Shown: piece after piece, positions 7,039-15,156 of the stretch | Layout: the number at the start of each line of letters is the position of its first letter | Numbering within the stretch: the stretch's first letter is position 1 | From: JAENVU01 sp964544295 | Lineage (GTDB): Bacteria > Actinomycetota > Acidimicrobiia > IMCC26256 > JAENVU01 | Direction: 5' to 3' | NCBI GenBank assembly: GCA_964544295.1 | Contig: CAZJBJ010000034.1 | Coordinates: forward strand, 1-29,104 | DNA: 29,104 nt | Notes under the pieces: model-generated | The model's input: only the letters and a program-made list of their open reading frames with translations | What the model was told of the DNA's origin: nothing | The model's database searches: none | Position numbers and translations under genes: made by a program

Positions 7039-8319
7039 TCAGTCGATCGCCTCGACGATGTCCGGCCCGAGTTGGTCCTCGACGACCTCGCGGACTTCGT
7101 CGACGGTGGGGACGTGCGCGTTCTCCATCTGGTGCGCACTCCAGATCGCCGAGAGAAATCGCGCCGCGGCCTCGACCGTGGCATTCGCTCTGATCGACGC
7201 GAAGGTCTCGAAGGCGTGCTGCGCCCCCCGGAGTTCGAGGAAGTAGACCGGCGCTCTCGACACGGCCCGGAGCCGGTCGACGAAATCCCGGGCGTCCTCG
7301 ATCGGCGCGAGCACATCGAGCGAGCCGTGGATCACGAAGAACGGCGGCGCGTCGGCGTGCACCTGATCGATCGGTGACGCCGCGGCGAACGCCTCCGGCG
7401 CCTCGGCGAGGTCGGCCTTCATCACGATCGGCTCCAGGAACCACGGCAGCGTCTCGGCCGGCCAGACGCCGTTGCGATTCGTGAAGTCGTAGACCCCGTA
7501 GAACGGCACCGCGGCCTGGACCGACGTGTCAGAGGCCTCGAAACCCGGCTGATACTTCGGGTCGTTGGCGGTGAGTGCGGTCAGCGCCGTCAGATGACCC
7601 CCCGCCGACCCACCCGTCACCGCGACGAAGGCCGGGTCGATGCCGTACTCGTCGGCATGGTCGCGAACCCACGCGACCGCCTGCTTCACATCGACGAGGT
7701 GGTCGGGGAACGTGGCCGCCGGACTCAGCCGGTAGTCGACGTTGAAACAGACCCAGCCCTGCGCCGCGAGCCGGCGCATCAACAGCTGCCCCTGCCGGTC
7801 CTTGAAGCCGATCACCCAACCGCCGCCGTGCACCTGGACCAGCGCGGGCCTGCGAACCCCGGGCGCCGGTGGCGCCGCCGGGCCCACCACGTCGAGGCGG
7901 AGGGCGCGTCCTCCCGCCCGGGCGAACGTGATGTTGCGGCGCACCTCGATCGCCTCGGACGTCCGTTCGAGTTCGCCGTGCTGGAGATCGCGCAAGGCGG
8001 CGCGAATCTCGTGGCGCGCCGCCAGGCTCTGCCTGACCGACAGGGCCAACCCGGCCCACGATGCGATCGTGATCCCGAGTCCGATGCGTCCGGGGCGAGT
8101 CCGCAATGCGCCCCGCGACGCGAACACTCCGGTGGCGGCGACCTGCCAGAGGAGATGGAACGGAGCCAACTCGGTCGTGATCCATGCCGCGAAGAAGCTC
8201 CAGAAGAAGAGGAGCGGATTCTTCCGGTTCGGCCGGTAGGCGTTCAGCGTGTAGCCCAGGCCGTTGATCGAGACGGCGAGGTAGACCCATCCAGATTGCG
8301 TCGCGCGTCCGCGCCTCAT
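7039..8319 (-). CDS. Membrane-anchored alpha/beta-hydrolase, hormone-sensitive-lipase/esterase type
   Basis: This is a 426-residue serine hydrolase. The N-terminal 100 residues carry hydrophobic segments (about 11-28, 35-67 and 79-94), suggesting a membrane anchor. The catalytic domain starts near 130. It has HGGG (164-167) for the oxyanion hole, the nucleophile elbow GGSAGG with Ser238, and candidates Asp335 (in HGSLDVLAP) and His368 (in GAQHAF) to finish the triad. This layout is that of actinobacterial LipC/LipQ-like carboxylesterases acting on short or medium acyl esters. The start ATG overlaps the upstream SDR stop by ATGA (8316-8319), so the two are translationally coupled. It converges on the phosphoesterase fusion with 6 bases between stops. 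The natural substrate is unknown. Confidence 0.9.
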   Translation of the reverse strand: MRRGRATQSGWVYLAVSINGLGYTLNAYRPNRKNPLLFFWSFFAAWITTELAPFHLLWQVAATGVFASRGALRTRPGRIGLGITIASWAGLALSVRQSLAARHEIRAALRDLQHGELERTSEAIEVRRNITFARAGGRALRLDVVGPAAPPAPGVRRPALVQVHGGGWVIGFKDRQGQLLMRRLAAQGWVCFNVDYRLSPAATFPDHLVDVKQAVAWVRDHADEYGIDPAFVAVTGGSAGGHLTALTALTANDPKYQPGFEASDTSVQAAVPFYGVYDFTNRNGVWPAETLPWFLEPIVMKADLAEAPEAFAAASPIDQVHADAPPFFVIHGSLDVLAPIEDARDFVDRLRAVSRAPVYFLELRGAQHAFETFASIRANATVEAAARFLSAIWSAHQMENAHVPTVDEVREVVEDQLGPDIVEAID

Positions 8320-9338
8320 GCGAGTCCGCCCGTCGCAGGTCGGGAACGGCCGAGCACGCCGGCCCGCTCGGCGGTGATGTGGCCCGCCGCGGCAAGCCAG
8401 CGAATCGAATCGGTGACGGTCGTATCAACCGGGCGCCACCGCAACCCCAGGGCCTCACAGGTGGCGGTGCTGTCGTAGGGGCAGGACCGGGTCGCCATCG
8501 TCATCGCCTCGTGGGTCAGCGGATACTCGAACGGCACGACCCGCTTGACGACGTCACCGATCCGACCGGCGACGCGCAGCGCCCGCGCCGGCATGGGGAC
8601 CGCACGGATCCGCGTCTCGGTCACACGTTGGAGGAGTTCGTGGAGTTCTCCCCAGGTGAGGAATCGTCCACCGAGCATCCACCGCCCGGGCTGATCGAGT
8701 GCGCGCTCGATTCCCAGCGCGACGTCACGGACATCGACGATGGCCGTTCCCGACGTCGTGCGCGGCGGGGTCTTCAGCCACGCGACGAGGGCCTGGTGGT
8801 TCGCGCTGAGGTCGGGAGCATCCGGGCCGAGCACGCCGGACGGATACACCGTCCCTACCGGTGCGCCCCGATCGTGGAGTCCGCGGACGAACTGCTCCGC
8901 GTCGACCTTGGATCGGGTGTACGCACCGTGCGCGGTCGTGAGTGGCGTCGCGGTCGTGACGGATGCATGCCCCACCCCGAAGACGGACACGCTCGAGACG
9001 TAGACGCTGGCCACACCCCGCTCGGCCGCAGCCCCGACGACGGCGCGAGTGCCGCCGACGTTCACATCGTGGACGGCGCGTGCGTCTCGCTCGGCGAGCG
9101 AGACGTGCGCCGCCGCATGAACCACATGGGTACACCCGTCGAGGGCGTCCGCCACCGCAACGGGGTCCGTCACGTCGCCGACCCGGACCTCGTCCACGGT
9201 GACCCCGGACAACGCCGGAACGCGGGCGAGTTTCGCGGCATCGCGCACCAGGAGCCGGACGGCGTGGCCCTCGCCCACCAGTCGCGCGGCCGCGTGCGAA
9301 CCGACGAAACCGGTTGCTCCCGTCACCAACACCTGCAC
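8316..9338 (-). CDS. NAD(P)-dependent epimerase/dehydratase-type extended SDR
   Basis: This protein of about 340 residues begins directly with the Rossmann strand and glycine motif (VLVTGATGFVGSH). It carries the extended-SDR pattern HAAAHVS, a Ser (115/116 in YVSSVSVF) and the catalytic pair YTRSK (Tyr140, Lys144). YPSGVLGPD and DVRDVALGIERAL resemble dihydroflavonol-4-reductase and steroid-dehydrogenase-like SDRs. Two GTG starts compete: GTG 9347 abuts the ribosome-binding site, whereas GTG 9338 lies 8 bases after GGGGAAGG and gives the usual SDR N-terminus, so 9338 is preferred. It is coupled by ATGA to the hydrolase downstream, suggesting a two-step path on an ester, lactone or sterol-like compound (inference). 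Its promoter region contains a perfect 9-bp inverted repeat. Confidence 0.88.
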   Translation of the reverse strand: MQVLVTGATGFVGSHAAARLVGEGHAVRLLVRDAAKLARVPALSGVTVDEVRVGDVTDPVAVADALDGCTHVVHAAAHVSLAERDARAVHDVNVGGTRAVVGAAAERGVASVYVSSVSVFGVGHASVTTATPLTTAHGAYTRSKVDAEQFVRGLHDRGAPVGTVYPSGVLGPDAPDLSANHQALVAWLKTPPRTTSGTAIVDVRDVALGIERALDQPGRWMLGGRFLTWGELHELLQRVTETRIRAVPMPARALRVAGRIGDVVKRVVPFEYPLTHEAMTMATRSCPYDSTATCEALGLRWRPVDTTVTDSIRWLAAAGHITAERAGVLGRSRPATGGLA

Positions 9339-9373
9339 GTCCGACACCTTCCCCGATCGCGCGCCGACGACAC

Positions 9374-9399
9374 GAATCGTTGCCGCTGATCAACGATTC
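9374..9399. promoter_or_regulatory. Perfect 9-bp inverted repeat, candidate operator
   Basis: GAATCGTTG (9374-9382) and CAACGATTC (9391-9399) are exact reverse complements separated by 8 bases. They lie in the 92-base region between the divergent SDR and lipoprotein genes. The size and AT-richer half-sites fit a homodimeric repressor, for example TetR-like, controlling one or both genes. No regulator gene is adjacent. Confidence 0.6.
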
Positions 9400-9430
9400 C
9401 AGGCGGTCACTGTGGCATCCTGGCCCGCTC

Positions 9431-10066
9431 ATGCCTCTCCCCCCACGATCGATTCGCCGCACGTTCGGGCTCCTGATCACGGGCGCCGCGCTGGTCGGTT
9501 GCTCGGGCTCCAGTACCCCGGCGTCCTCGTCCGCGAAGCCGTCCGCACCCAGGATCGGGGGGATCCGGGCGACGACCGCGATCGTGAGCGTGCACAGCGC
9601 GGGCCCGGAGACACCCTTCCCCGAGGCGGACAAGGAATCGGTACTGCGCGCGGTCGAGACCTACGTGGCCGACACCACGCTCGCGCCGCTGCGCGGGGAG
9701 AAGACCGACCTGGCCGAGTTGTTCGCACCGGACGCGGCACCCCCCGCGACCGGGCTCGAGTACGACGCATTCACCGACGCGGCACTGCCGAAGGCGACGG
9801 GCCCGGTCACCACGAAACTCGCACCGGTCAGCCTCGTCGCACTCGCCGACACGACCGGCGCGATCGATCTCATCGGCGCCACGGTCGACCTCACGGTGTC
9901 CGCGACGACCAAACCCGGGCCGATCAACATCCATCGCACCGGCGAGCTGATGTTCACCCGCACCGACGGTGAGTGGCGCATCCTGAGCTTCAAGCTCGCG
10001 GTCACCCGCGACGGTGCCGGTCTCGGCACCACCTCGACCACCACCAGCGGGAGTACCGCGCCATGA
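9431..10066 (+). CDS. Secreted lipoprotein coupled to an LCP enzyme
   Basis: This 211-residue lipoprotein has RSIRR, a hydrophobic stretch and lipobox LVGC with the modified Cys24. A Ser/Ala/Pro-rich linker follows, then a compact alpha+beta domain (about 58-195) with ESVLRAVETYVADTTLAPL, and repeated strands ending in TGELMFTRTDGEWRILSFKLAV. That pattern resembles NTF2-like or Mce-associated lipoproteins, but the family is not firmly recognised. The tail is Thr/Ser-rich. The longer open frame upstream is discarded because ATG 9431 starts right at the signal peptide. There is no Shine-Dalgarno, so it may be leaderless. Its TGA overlaps the next ATG (ATGA), which ties it to the LytR-CpsA-Psr enzyme as a probable cell-envelope partner. 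Confidence 0.85.
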   Translation: MPLPPRSIRRTFGLLITGAALVGCSGSSTPASSSAKPSAPRIGGIRATTAIVSVHSAGPETPFPEADKESVLRAVETYVADTTLAPLRGEKTDLAELFAPDAAPPATGLEYDAFTDAALPKATGPVTTKLAPVSLVALADTTGAIDLIGATVDLTVSATTKPGPINIHRTGELMFTRTDGEWRILSFKLAVTRDGAGLGTTSTTTSGSTAP

Positions 10067-10980
10067 TCCGTCGTCACCCGATCCGCACGGTCCTCATCGC
10101 GATCCCGCTCCTGGTCTCGCTCACCAGCGCGGCCCTCGTCGCGCTGTGGCTCGGCGGCGTCGACGTCCCCGGCGCATCGGCGGCCCGCTGGTTCACGATC
10201 ACCAAGACGGCCAACGCCGACTACGCCCCCACCCCGGACGGTCCGGTCTTCCTGCTCGCGATCGGCAACGACGGCCGCACCGGCGACACCGTCACCCGCG
10301 GCGACGCCATCCACCTCATCGGCGTCAACCCCACCACCCACCAGGCGACGATCCTCGACATTCCCCGCGACACCGGCATGAACATCCCCGGGCACGGCCT
10401 CGACAAGGTCAACGCCAGTCACGCCGAGGGGGGTCCCCGTCTGCAAGCCGACACGATCTCGGCCGCGGTCGGCGTTCCGATCCCGTACGTGATCGACACG
10501 GACTTCGACGGCTTCATCGGGATGGTCGACGAGATGGGCGGCCTCACGGTGAACGTCCCGTTCCCGATGAAGGACTCCTTCTCGGGTGCCGACTTCCCGG
10601 CCGGGGTTCAGAAGCTGGACGGGCACCAGGCGCTCGCGTACGCCCGGAACCGACACCAGTTCCCGGACAGCGACCTCACCCGCACCCAGAACCAGGGCTA
10701 CCTGATCCTGCAGGCGCTCACCCAGTTCCGAGCGCAGAACACGGGCCCGATCGAGACGTTGACGCTGCTCGCGAACCTCGGACGCCACGCCAAGCTCGAC
10801 GGCATCGGCCTGAAGGATCTCTACGATCTGGCCCGGCTCGGATTGTCGGTGGACCCGCTCCAGGTCAAGAACGTCCGCGTGCCCGTCGCGAGCGGGAGCG
10901 GATCGCGGTTGGTACTCACCGCCGACGCCGCCGGCCTGTTCCAGGACTTCGCCGACGACGCGGTGCTGCAGAACCACTGA
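10063..10980 (+). CDS. LytR-CpsA-Psr (LCP) family cell-wall glycopolymer transferase
   Basis: This 305-residue protein has an N-terminal membrane anchor (about 8-33) and one extracytoplasmic LCP domain. LCP enzymes move undecaprenyl-linked glycopolymers onto peptidoglycan. Visible signature parts are FLLAIGNDGRTGDTVTRGDAIHLIGVNP (63-90, in place of the usual G-D-x-R-x-D), DIPRDTGMNIPG (99-110, with the catalytic-type Arg102), DKVNASHAEGG (114-124), GG at 159-160 with VNVPFPMKD, and AYARNRHQFPDSDLTRTQNQ (192-211), the second Arg-rich motif. At about 300 residues it is a minimal LCP without the C-terminal LytR_C domain. It overlaps the lipoprotein gene by ATGA. The polymer it transfers cannot be read from the sequence. 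Confidence 0.92.
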   Translation: MIRRHPIRTVLIAIPLLVSLTSAALVALWLGGVDVPGASAARWFTITKTANADYAPTPDGPVFLLAIGNDGRTGDTVTRGDAIHLIGVNPTTHQATILDIPRDTGMNIPGHGLDKVNASHAEGGPRLQADTISAAVGVPIPYVIDTDFDGFIGMVDEMGGLTVNVPFPMKDSFSGADFPAGVQKLDGHQALAYARNRHQFPDSDLTRTQNQGYLILQALTQFRAQNTGPIETLTLLANLGRHAKLDGIGLKDLYDLARLGLSVDPLQVKNVRVPVASGSGSRLVLTADAAGLFQDFADDAVLQNH

Positions 10981-11022
10981 ACCGCCGCACGTGCTGTCAC
11001 CGGCGCGTGCGATGCTCGGGGC

Positions 11023-13305
11023 ATGGACGCGGTCGACACCCTGGACGCCATCGTCGGCGACCCCGAGTACTTCGAACGCGCCGTCTTCCGCACGAATCTT
11101 CCCGCTCGTCCCGCTCGCTTCGGTCAGCTGCGCACCGAATTGCACCCGGACGTGCGGGCCCGCATGGCCAGCCGGGACATCACCGACCTCTTCGTCCATC
11201 AGGCGGCCGCGATCGACGCGATCAGCGATCGCACCAACATCGTGGTCGCCACCGGCACGGCGTCCGGCAAGTCGCTCTGCTACCAGCTCCCGATCGTCGA
11301 CGCCGCCGTACGGGGATCCACCGACACCGCGCTGCTGCTGTTTCCCACCAAGGCGCTCGCCCACGATCAACTCCGCTCGCTCCGCAGTTGGCTCGTCCCC
11401 GGCTTACGGGCGGTCACCTACGACGGCGACACGCCACCCGATGACCGCACGTGGGCGCGCAAGAACGCGACGGTCGCGTTGTCCAACCCCGAAATGCTGC
11501 ATCAGGCGATCCTGCCGTATCACCAGCGCTGGTCGACCTTCCTCATGCGACTCCGCCTCGTCGTCATCGACGAACTCCACGCCACCCGCGGGATCTTCGG
11601 CAGCCACGTCGCCAACCTGCTGCGCCGACTCCGCCGGGTGTGCGCCCACTACGGGTCCGATCCGACGTTCTGTTTCGCGAGCGCGACGATCGGCAATCCC
11701 GCAGACCTCGCCAGCACGATGTTGGGGGCGCCGGTCTCCCTGATCGACGACGACGGTTCACCGCAGGCGGAACGAGGGTTCGCGCTCTGGCAGCGACCGT
11801 TGCTCGATGCGGTGACCGGCTCACGCGGTTCGGCGAACGTCGAGTCGGCCGAGCTCCTCAGCCGGTTCGTCGCGGCCGGTCATCCGACCTTGGCGTTCGG
11901 GCGGAGCCGGCGCGCGGCCGAGCTCGTCGCGACCCACGCCCGGCGCAAGGTGGCCGATCGGAACCCGGAGGCGGTCGACCGGATCGCGGCCTATCGAGGC
12001 GGGTACCTGCCGGAGGAACGACGGGCGTTGGAGCAACGGCTCGTGAGCGGCGACCTCCTCGGTGTCGCGGCCACCAATGCCCTCGAGCTGGGCATCGACG
12101 TCGGTGGACTCGACGCGATCGTGCTCAACGGGTTCCCGGGGACGCTCGCCTCGCTCCGCCAACAGTCCGGCCGCGCCGGTCGGGCCGGCCAGCGCGCCGC
12201 CGCGGTCTTGATCGCCGGCGACGACCAGCTCGACCAGTGGTACGCGACCCACCCCACCGAGCTCTTCACCCGCACCGCCGAGGCCGCCGTCGTCAACCCG
12301 CAGAACCCCTACGTGCTCGAGCCGCACGTCGCCTGCGCGGCGCACGAACTCCCGCTGGAGCCGACCGACGACCGATGGTTCGGTGACGGACTCGACGACG
12401 TCGTCCGGAACCTCGTGCAGACCGACCGCCTGAAGCCGCGCGCCGGCAAGATGTACTGGGCCGGGAGCACGCCGCCCGCACCGGGCATCGGCCTGCGAAG
12501 TGGAACGTCCTCCGAGTTCGCGTTGATCAGCACCGAAGGCGGCCGCCCCATGATCGGGACCGTCGACGGCGCGCGGATCTTCAGCGTGGCGCACCCGGGC
12601 GCGATCTACGTGCATCAGGGTCGGCAATGGCAGGTCGAACACCTCGACCTCGAAGCGCGCGAGGCGCACCTCGTCCCCGCCGACGACCAGGACGCCTACA
12701 CCCAGGCGCGAGAGCAGACCGACATCGACGTCGCCGAGGTGCGCGACACCGCGCCCTGTGGCGCCGGAACGGTCCACGTCGGCATGGTCGACGTCACGAA
12801 CCAGGTCGTCGCGTATCAACGCAAGCGAGCATCGACCAACGAAGTCGTCGAGACGGTCCCGCTCGATGTGCCGCCGCGCACGCTCTCCACCCTCGGGGTC
12901 TGGTACACGATCGCGCCCGAACGTCTGCTCGCCGCGGGCGTGGCACCGCCCCAGGTGCTCGGTGCGGTGCACGCGGCCGAACACGCGTTGATCGGCATGC
13001 TGCCGCTCTTCGCGATCTGCGATCGCTGGGATGTCGGTGGCGTGTCGATGGCCATCCATCCGGCCACCGGAACGCCGACGATCTTCATCTACGACGGTTA
13101 CCCCGGGGGAGCCGGCATCGCGGCGTTGGCCTTCGCGGACGCCGCCGCGCACGTGCGTGCGACCGCGGATCTCGTCCGGGCCTGCCCGTGCCGCGCCGGT
13201 TGCCCGTCCTGCGTGCAGTCACCGAAGTGCGGCAACTGGAACGAATACCTCGACAAGGCCGCGGCCATCCGACTGCTCGAACTCCTGGCCACGTCGATCG
13301 ACTAG
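11023..13305 (+). CDS. MrfA-like DEAD/DEAH-type helicase with C-terminal Zn-binding (DUF1998) domain
   Basis: This 760-residue superfamily 2 helicase carries Walker A TGTASGKS (78-85, Lys83), motif II DELH (183-186), motif III SATI (220-223), and TNALELGIDV (351-360) with QSGRAGRAGQ (381-390) as motifs V and VI. The C-terminus has a cysteine cluster, CPCRAGCPSC then C736 (Cys721, 723, 727, 730, 736). That is the metal-binding DUF1998 region found in Bacillus MrfA (YprA), a mitomycin-damage repair helicase, and in the mycobacterial homologue Rv3649. Position beside the Tad genes is the same as in mycobacteria. A role in nucleotide-excision-independent DNA repair is inferred from MrfA. GATGCT lies 6 bases before ATG 11023 and no Shine-Dalgarno is seen, so it may be leaderless. 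Its TAG overlaps the convergent gene's stop. Confidence 0.95.
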   Translation: MDAVDTLDAIVGDPEYFERAVFRTNLPARPARFGQLRTELHPDVRARMASRDITDLFVHQAAAIDAISDRTNIVVATGTASGKSLCYQLPIVDAAVRGSTDTALLLFPTKALAHDQLRSLRSWLVPGLRAVTYDGDTPPDDRTWARKNATVALSNPEMLHQAILPYHQRWSTFLMRLRLVVIDELHATRGIFGSHVANLLRRLRRVCAHYGSDPTFCFASATIGNPADLASTMLGAPVSLIDDDGSPQAERGFALWQRPLLDAVTGSRGSANVESAELLSRFVAAGHPTLAFGRSRRAAELVATHARRKVADRNPEAVDRIAAYRGGYLPEERRALEQRLVSGDLLGVAATNALELGIDVGGLDAIVLNGFPGTLASLRQQSGRAGRAGQRAAAVLIAGDDQLDQWYATHPTELFTRTAEAAVVNPQNPYVLEPHVACAAHELPLEPTDDRWFGDGLDDVVRNLVQTDRLKPRAGKMYWAGSTPPAPGIGLRSGTSSEFALISTEGGRPMIGTVDGARIFSVAHPGAIYVHQGRQWQVEHLDLEAREAHLVPADDQDAYTQAREQTDIDVAEVRDTAPCGAGTVHVGMVDVTNQVVAYQRKRASTNEVVETVPLDVPPRTLSTLGVWYTIAPERLLAAGVAPPQVLGAVHAAEHALIGMLPLFAICDRWDVGGVSMAIHPATGTPTIFIYDGYPGGAGIAALAFADAAAHVRATADLVRACPCRAGCPSCVQSPKCGNWNEYLDKAAAIRLLELLATSID

Positions 13306-14054
13306 ATCCCCACCCGAGGCCGCGTCGGTCCCAACTTCAGGTCGAAGCTACGGGTCGCCTCCGGCGGCGTGTCGCCGCTGACCTTGATCGTGACGGTATG
13401 GGTGTGGTGATCGCACGGGAACGGCAGACGCTTGATGCCACCAGAACCCAACTGGGTGCTCGCCTCGATGTCGTCGACGAGGAACACGGCACTCTCGGCG
13501 TTGCGGACCTTCCAGTCGACTTCGATGCCTTCGCCGATGGCATCGACGATGCACCGCACGGGTTCGTGCGGCGCGAACGTGACGATGGCCGGGGGGCCTT
13601 TCGGTGGCAGTGGCTTGACGTTGTCGAGGTCCGGGCAGTCCGAGACGGTCCCATTCGGGAGCAACGTCTGGCACAGCTTGATCCCGGTCCGATTCGCGCC
13701 GGCCCAGCGCACGTTGTCCATCGTGGCCGAGAACAGTTCCGCGCCGGAGAGGTCGGCGCCCCGGAGATCGGCTCCGGTCAGGTCCGCCCCCAACATCTGG
13801 GTCCCGGAGAGGTTCGCATTCCGCAGAATCACGTTGCGCAGGTCCGCGTTCCGGAAGTTCGAGCCCGCGAAGTTCGCACCGGTCAGGTCGCTCGATTCGA
13901 GGTTGAGCGCCGTGAAATCCTGGTTCGTGCAGGTCGTGCCAGGCTCGAACACACAGTCCCCGAACCGGTTCGAGAACTCCGGTCCGCTACTGCCGCAGCC
14001 GGCGCCGAGGACTACAACGGCGGCCGCGAACACGAGAAGGGCCGACCGACGCAT
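13302..14054 (-). CDS. Pentapeptide-repeat lipoprotein
   Basis: This 250-residue protein has a signal sequence and a lipobox-like LGAGC (Cys20), so it is probably anchored outside the membrane. Residues about 47-121 form pentapeptide repeats of the A(D/N)LxG type (DLTGANFAGSNFRNADLRN, then LGADLTGADLRGADLSGAEL), which fold as a right-handed square beta-helix. A second, beta-rich domain (about 155-242) resembles an Ig/fn3-like module, with Cys168 and Cys214 as a possible disulfide. The open frame extends 35 codons upstream, but ATG 14054 starts the signal peptide. It follows the tadG-like gene by 74 bases and may be the last gene of the Tad transcript. Function is unknown. Its stop overlaps the helicase stop. 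Confidence 0.85.
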   Translation of the reverse strand: MRRSALLVFAAAVVVLGAGCGSSGPEFSNRFGDCVFEPGTTCTNQDFTALNLESSDLTGANFAGSNFRNADLRNVILRNANLSGTQMLGADLTGADLRGADLSGAELFSATMDNVRWAGANRTGIKLCQTLLPNGTVSDCPDLDNVKPLPPKGPPAIVTFAPHEPVRCIVDAIGEGIEVDWKVRNAESAVFLVDDIEASTQLGSGGIKRLPFPCDHHTHTVTIKVSGDTPPEATRSFDLKLGPTRPRVGI

Positions 14055-14128
14055 CCCGGGACGGTAGCAAGCAGATCGACGGATTCCGGGGCAGTCGAGG
14101 GGCGTCAGGACGCCGCGGCTCGTCGCGG

Positions 14129-14485
14129 TCACCCGCACCCGACCCCGGCGAACTGACACCGGCGGCGCACTTCGGCGCGCGCGACGCCGAGCGCGTCACC
14201 GACCTGCACGTCGACTTCGGCGTGGTCGTCGACACAATCGCATCGGCGCACGACGCCGCCGTTCTCGGCCGCGATCAGCGTCGCCTGGACCCGCGCCTGC
14301 GCTGCTCCGAGCCCGCGGGCGAGGGTTTCGGCCGCCGCCAGCGCGGCGGCATCGGCGGCGGTGTCGGCCCGGGCGGCGTCACCGGCGGCATGACCGGCAC
14401 GCGCCACCCCCAGTGCGACCACCATGGCGACGACCACGATCGCGATCGCGACGATCGAGACCGAACCACGTTCGGACGGATTCAC
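14129..14485 (-). CDS. TadG/Rv3654c-like pseudopilin-type protein of the Tad locus
   Basis: This 118-residue protein has a short basic N-terminus (MNPSERGSV), a hydrophobic helix (about 9-27), then an alanine-rich helical region and a C-terminus with four cysteines (about residues 82, 84, 109 and 117). It fits the family described as secretion/helicase neighbourhood TadE-like protein, Rv3654c in M. tuberculosis, at the same place after TadE. The prepilin-like Gly is present (Gly7), but the Glu expected five residues later is missing, so processing by a prepilin peptidase is doubtful. The start is GTG 14485, which overlaps the tadE stop (GTGA). It is probably a minor component of the Tad pilus. 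Confidence 0.85.
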   Translation of the reverse strand: MNPSERGSVSIVAIAIVVVAMVVALGVARAGHAAGDAARADTAADAAALAAAETLARGLGAAQARVQATLIAAENGGVVRRCDCVDDHAEVDVQVGDALGVARAEVRRRCQFAGVGCG

Positions 14486-14874
14486 CGCTCGGCCCGCATC
14501 ACCGCGGTCCCGTGGAGGACCGGATCGGGGAACAGCGCCCCGACGAGCGGGAGGTTGGTGTGGGAGACCACGGAAACCTCGACCCGCACCGCGCCGCCGA
14601 CCGCAGGACGTGGGCCGACGTGCACACGCGCGTCACGGAGGACCCGGCGGGCGGCGGCGAGCGGCGCAGCCGGGTCGGGATCGACGCTGGCGGCGCGCGC
14701 CGCCTCGCGGGATGCATGGACGACGCCGACGTAGTCACGGACGACGAGCGCGGTTTGCAGGACCGCGAGGAGCAGGAACACCGCCAACGGCAGGATGAGT
14801 GCGAACTCGACCGTCGCCTGCCCCCGTTCCCGGGGGCAGGCGGACGACCGAACTCGTCGAGAGACTCGACCCAT
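14482..14874 (-). CDS. tadE: TadE-like minor pseudopilin
   Basis: This 130-residue protein has a basic leader, then RGQATVEFALILPL: Gly18 before the cleavage point, Glu23 at mature position +5, and a hydrophobic helix to about 45. That is the classic TadE pseudopilin signal processed by a prepilin peptidase. The rest (VVHASREAARAASVDPD, then a small beta-rich domain) matches TadE proteins such as Rv3655c. The open frame runs upstream to 15069, but ATG 14874 overlaps the flp stop by ATGA and gives the expected short leader. It probably helps assemble or anchor the Flp pilus. Confidence 0.9.
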   Translation of the reverse strand: MGRVSRRVRSSACPRERGQATVEFALILPLAVFLLLAVLQTALVVRDYVGVVHASREAARAASVDPDPAAPLAAARRVLRDARVHVGPRPAVGGAVRVEVSVVSHTNLPLVGALFPDPVLHGTAVMRAER

Positions 14875-15080
14875 CAGCCCGGCAGGATCTTGCCGATGAC
14901 CATGTCGAACAGCTTGCCGATGGTGTGGCTCTTGGTGGCCCACGTGATCACCAGCGTGCCGATCGCGGCGGCGCCGAGAATGACCAGGGCGTATTCGGCC
15001 GTGGTCTGGCCCACTTCCGTGGCGGTATCCCGAACGCGGCTCGCCATCGAGCACAGCGCAGAAAAGCATCGACGCAACAT
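14874..15080 (-). CDS. flp: Flp-type pilin (DUF4244, Rv3656c-like)
   Basis: This 68-residue major pilin of the Tad system has a basic leader, then GQTTAEYALVILGAAAIGTL. Gly24 is the expected last leader residue, Glu29 is the +5 glutamate and Tyr30 follows, as in Flp pilins. The mature part would be 44 residues, mostly one hydrophobic helix with a short C-terminal tail. The frame has an ATG at 15101, but AAGGAGG (15089-15095) lies 8 bases before ATG 15080 and would be inside the longer reading. The strong ribosome-binding site fits an abundant structural subunit. No prepilin peptidase gene lies in the window, so processing must use one elsewhere. Confidence 0.92.
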   Translation of the reverse strand: MLRRCFSALCSMASRVRDTATEVGQTTAEYALVILGAAAIGTLVITWATKSHTIGKLFDMVIGKILPG

Positions 15081-15088
15081 TGGTGGTT

Positions 15089-15095
15089 CCTCCTT
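15089..15095 (-). promoter_or_regulatory. Consensus ribosome-binding site of flp
   Basis: AAGGAGG on the minus strand lies 8 bases before ATG 15080. It is the best Shine-Dalgarno in the Tad operon, where most genes rely on stop/start overlap, and it decides the flp start. Confidence 0.8.
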
Positions 15096-15156
15096 GAACA
15101 ACGAATGATCCAGACGGGGGAAGCGCAGTTGCGGGGGAAGTGGAACCTGGGCGCAG

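Noticed and set aside
9661..11370. Minus-strand frame of 569 codons across the LCP and helicase genes
   Set aside because: Low-complexity Arg/Val/Asp/Gly composition and full overlap with two recognised genes on the other strand mark it as a shadow frame.
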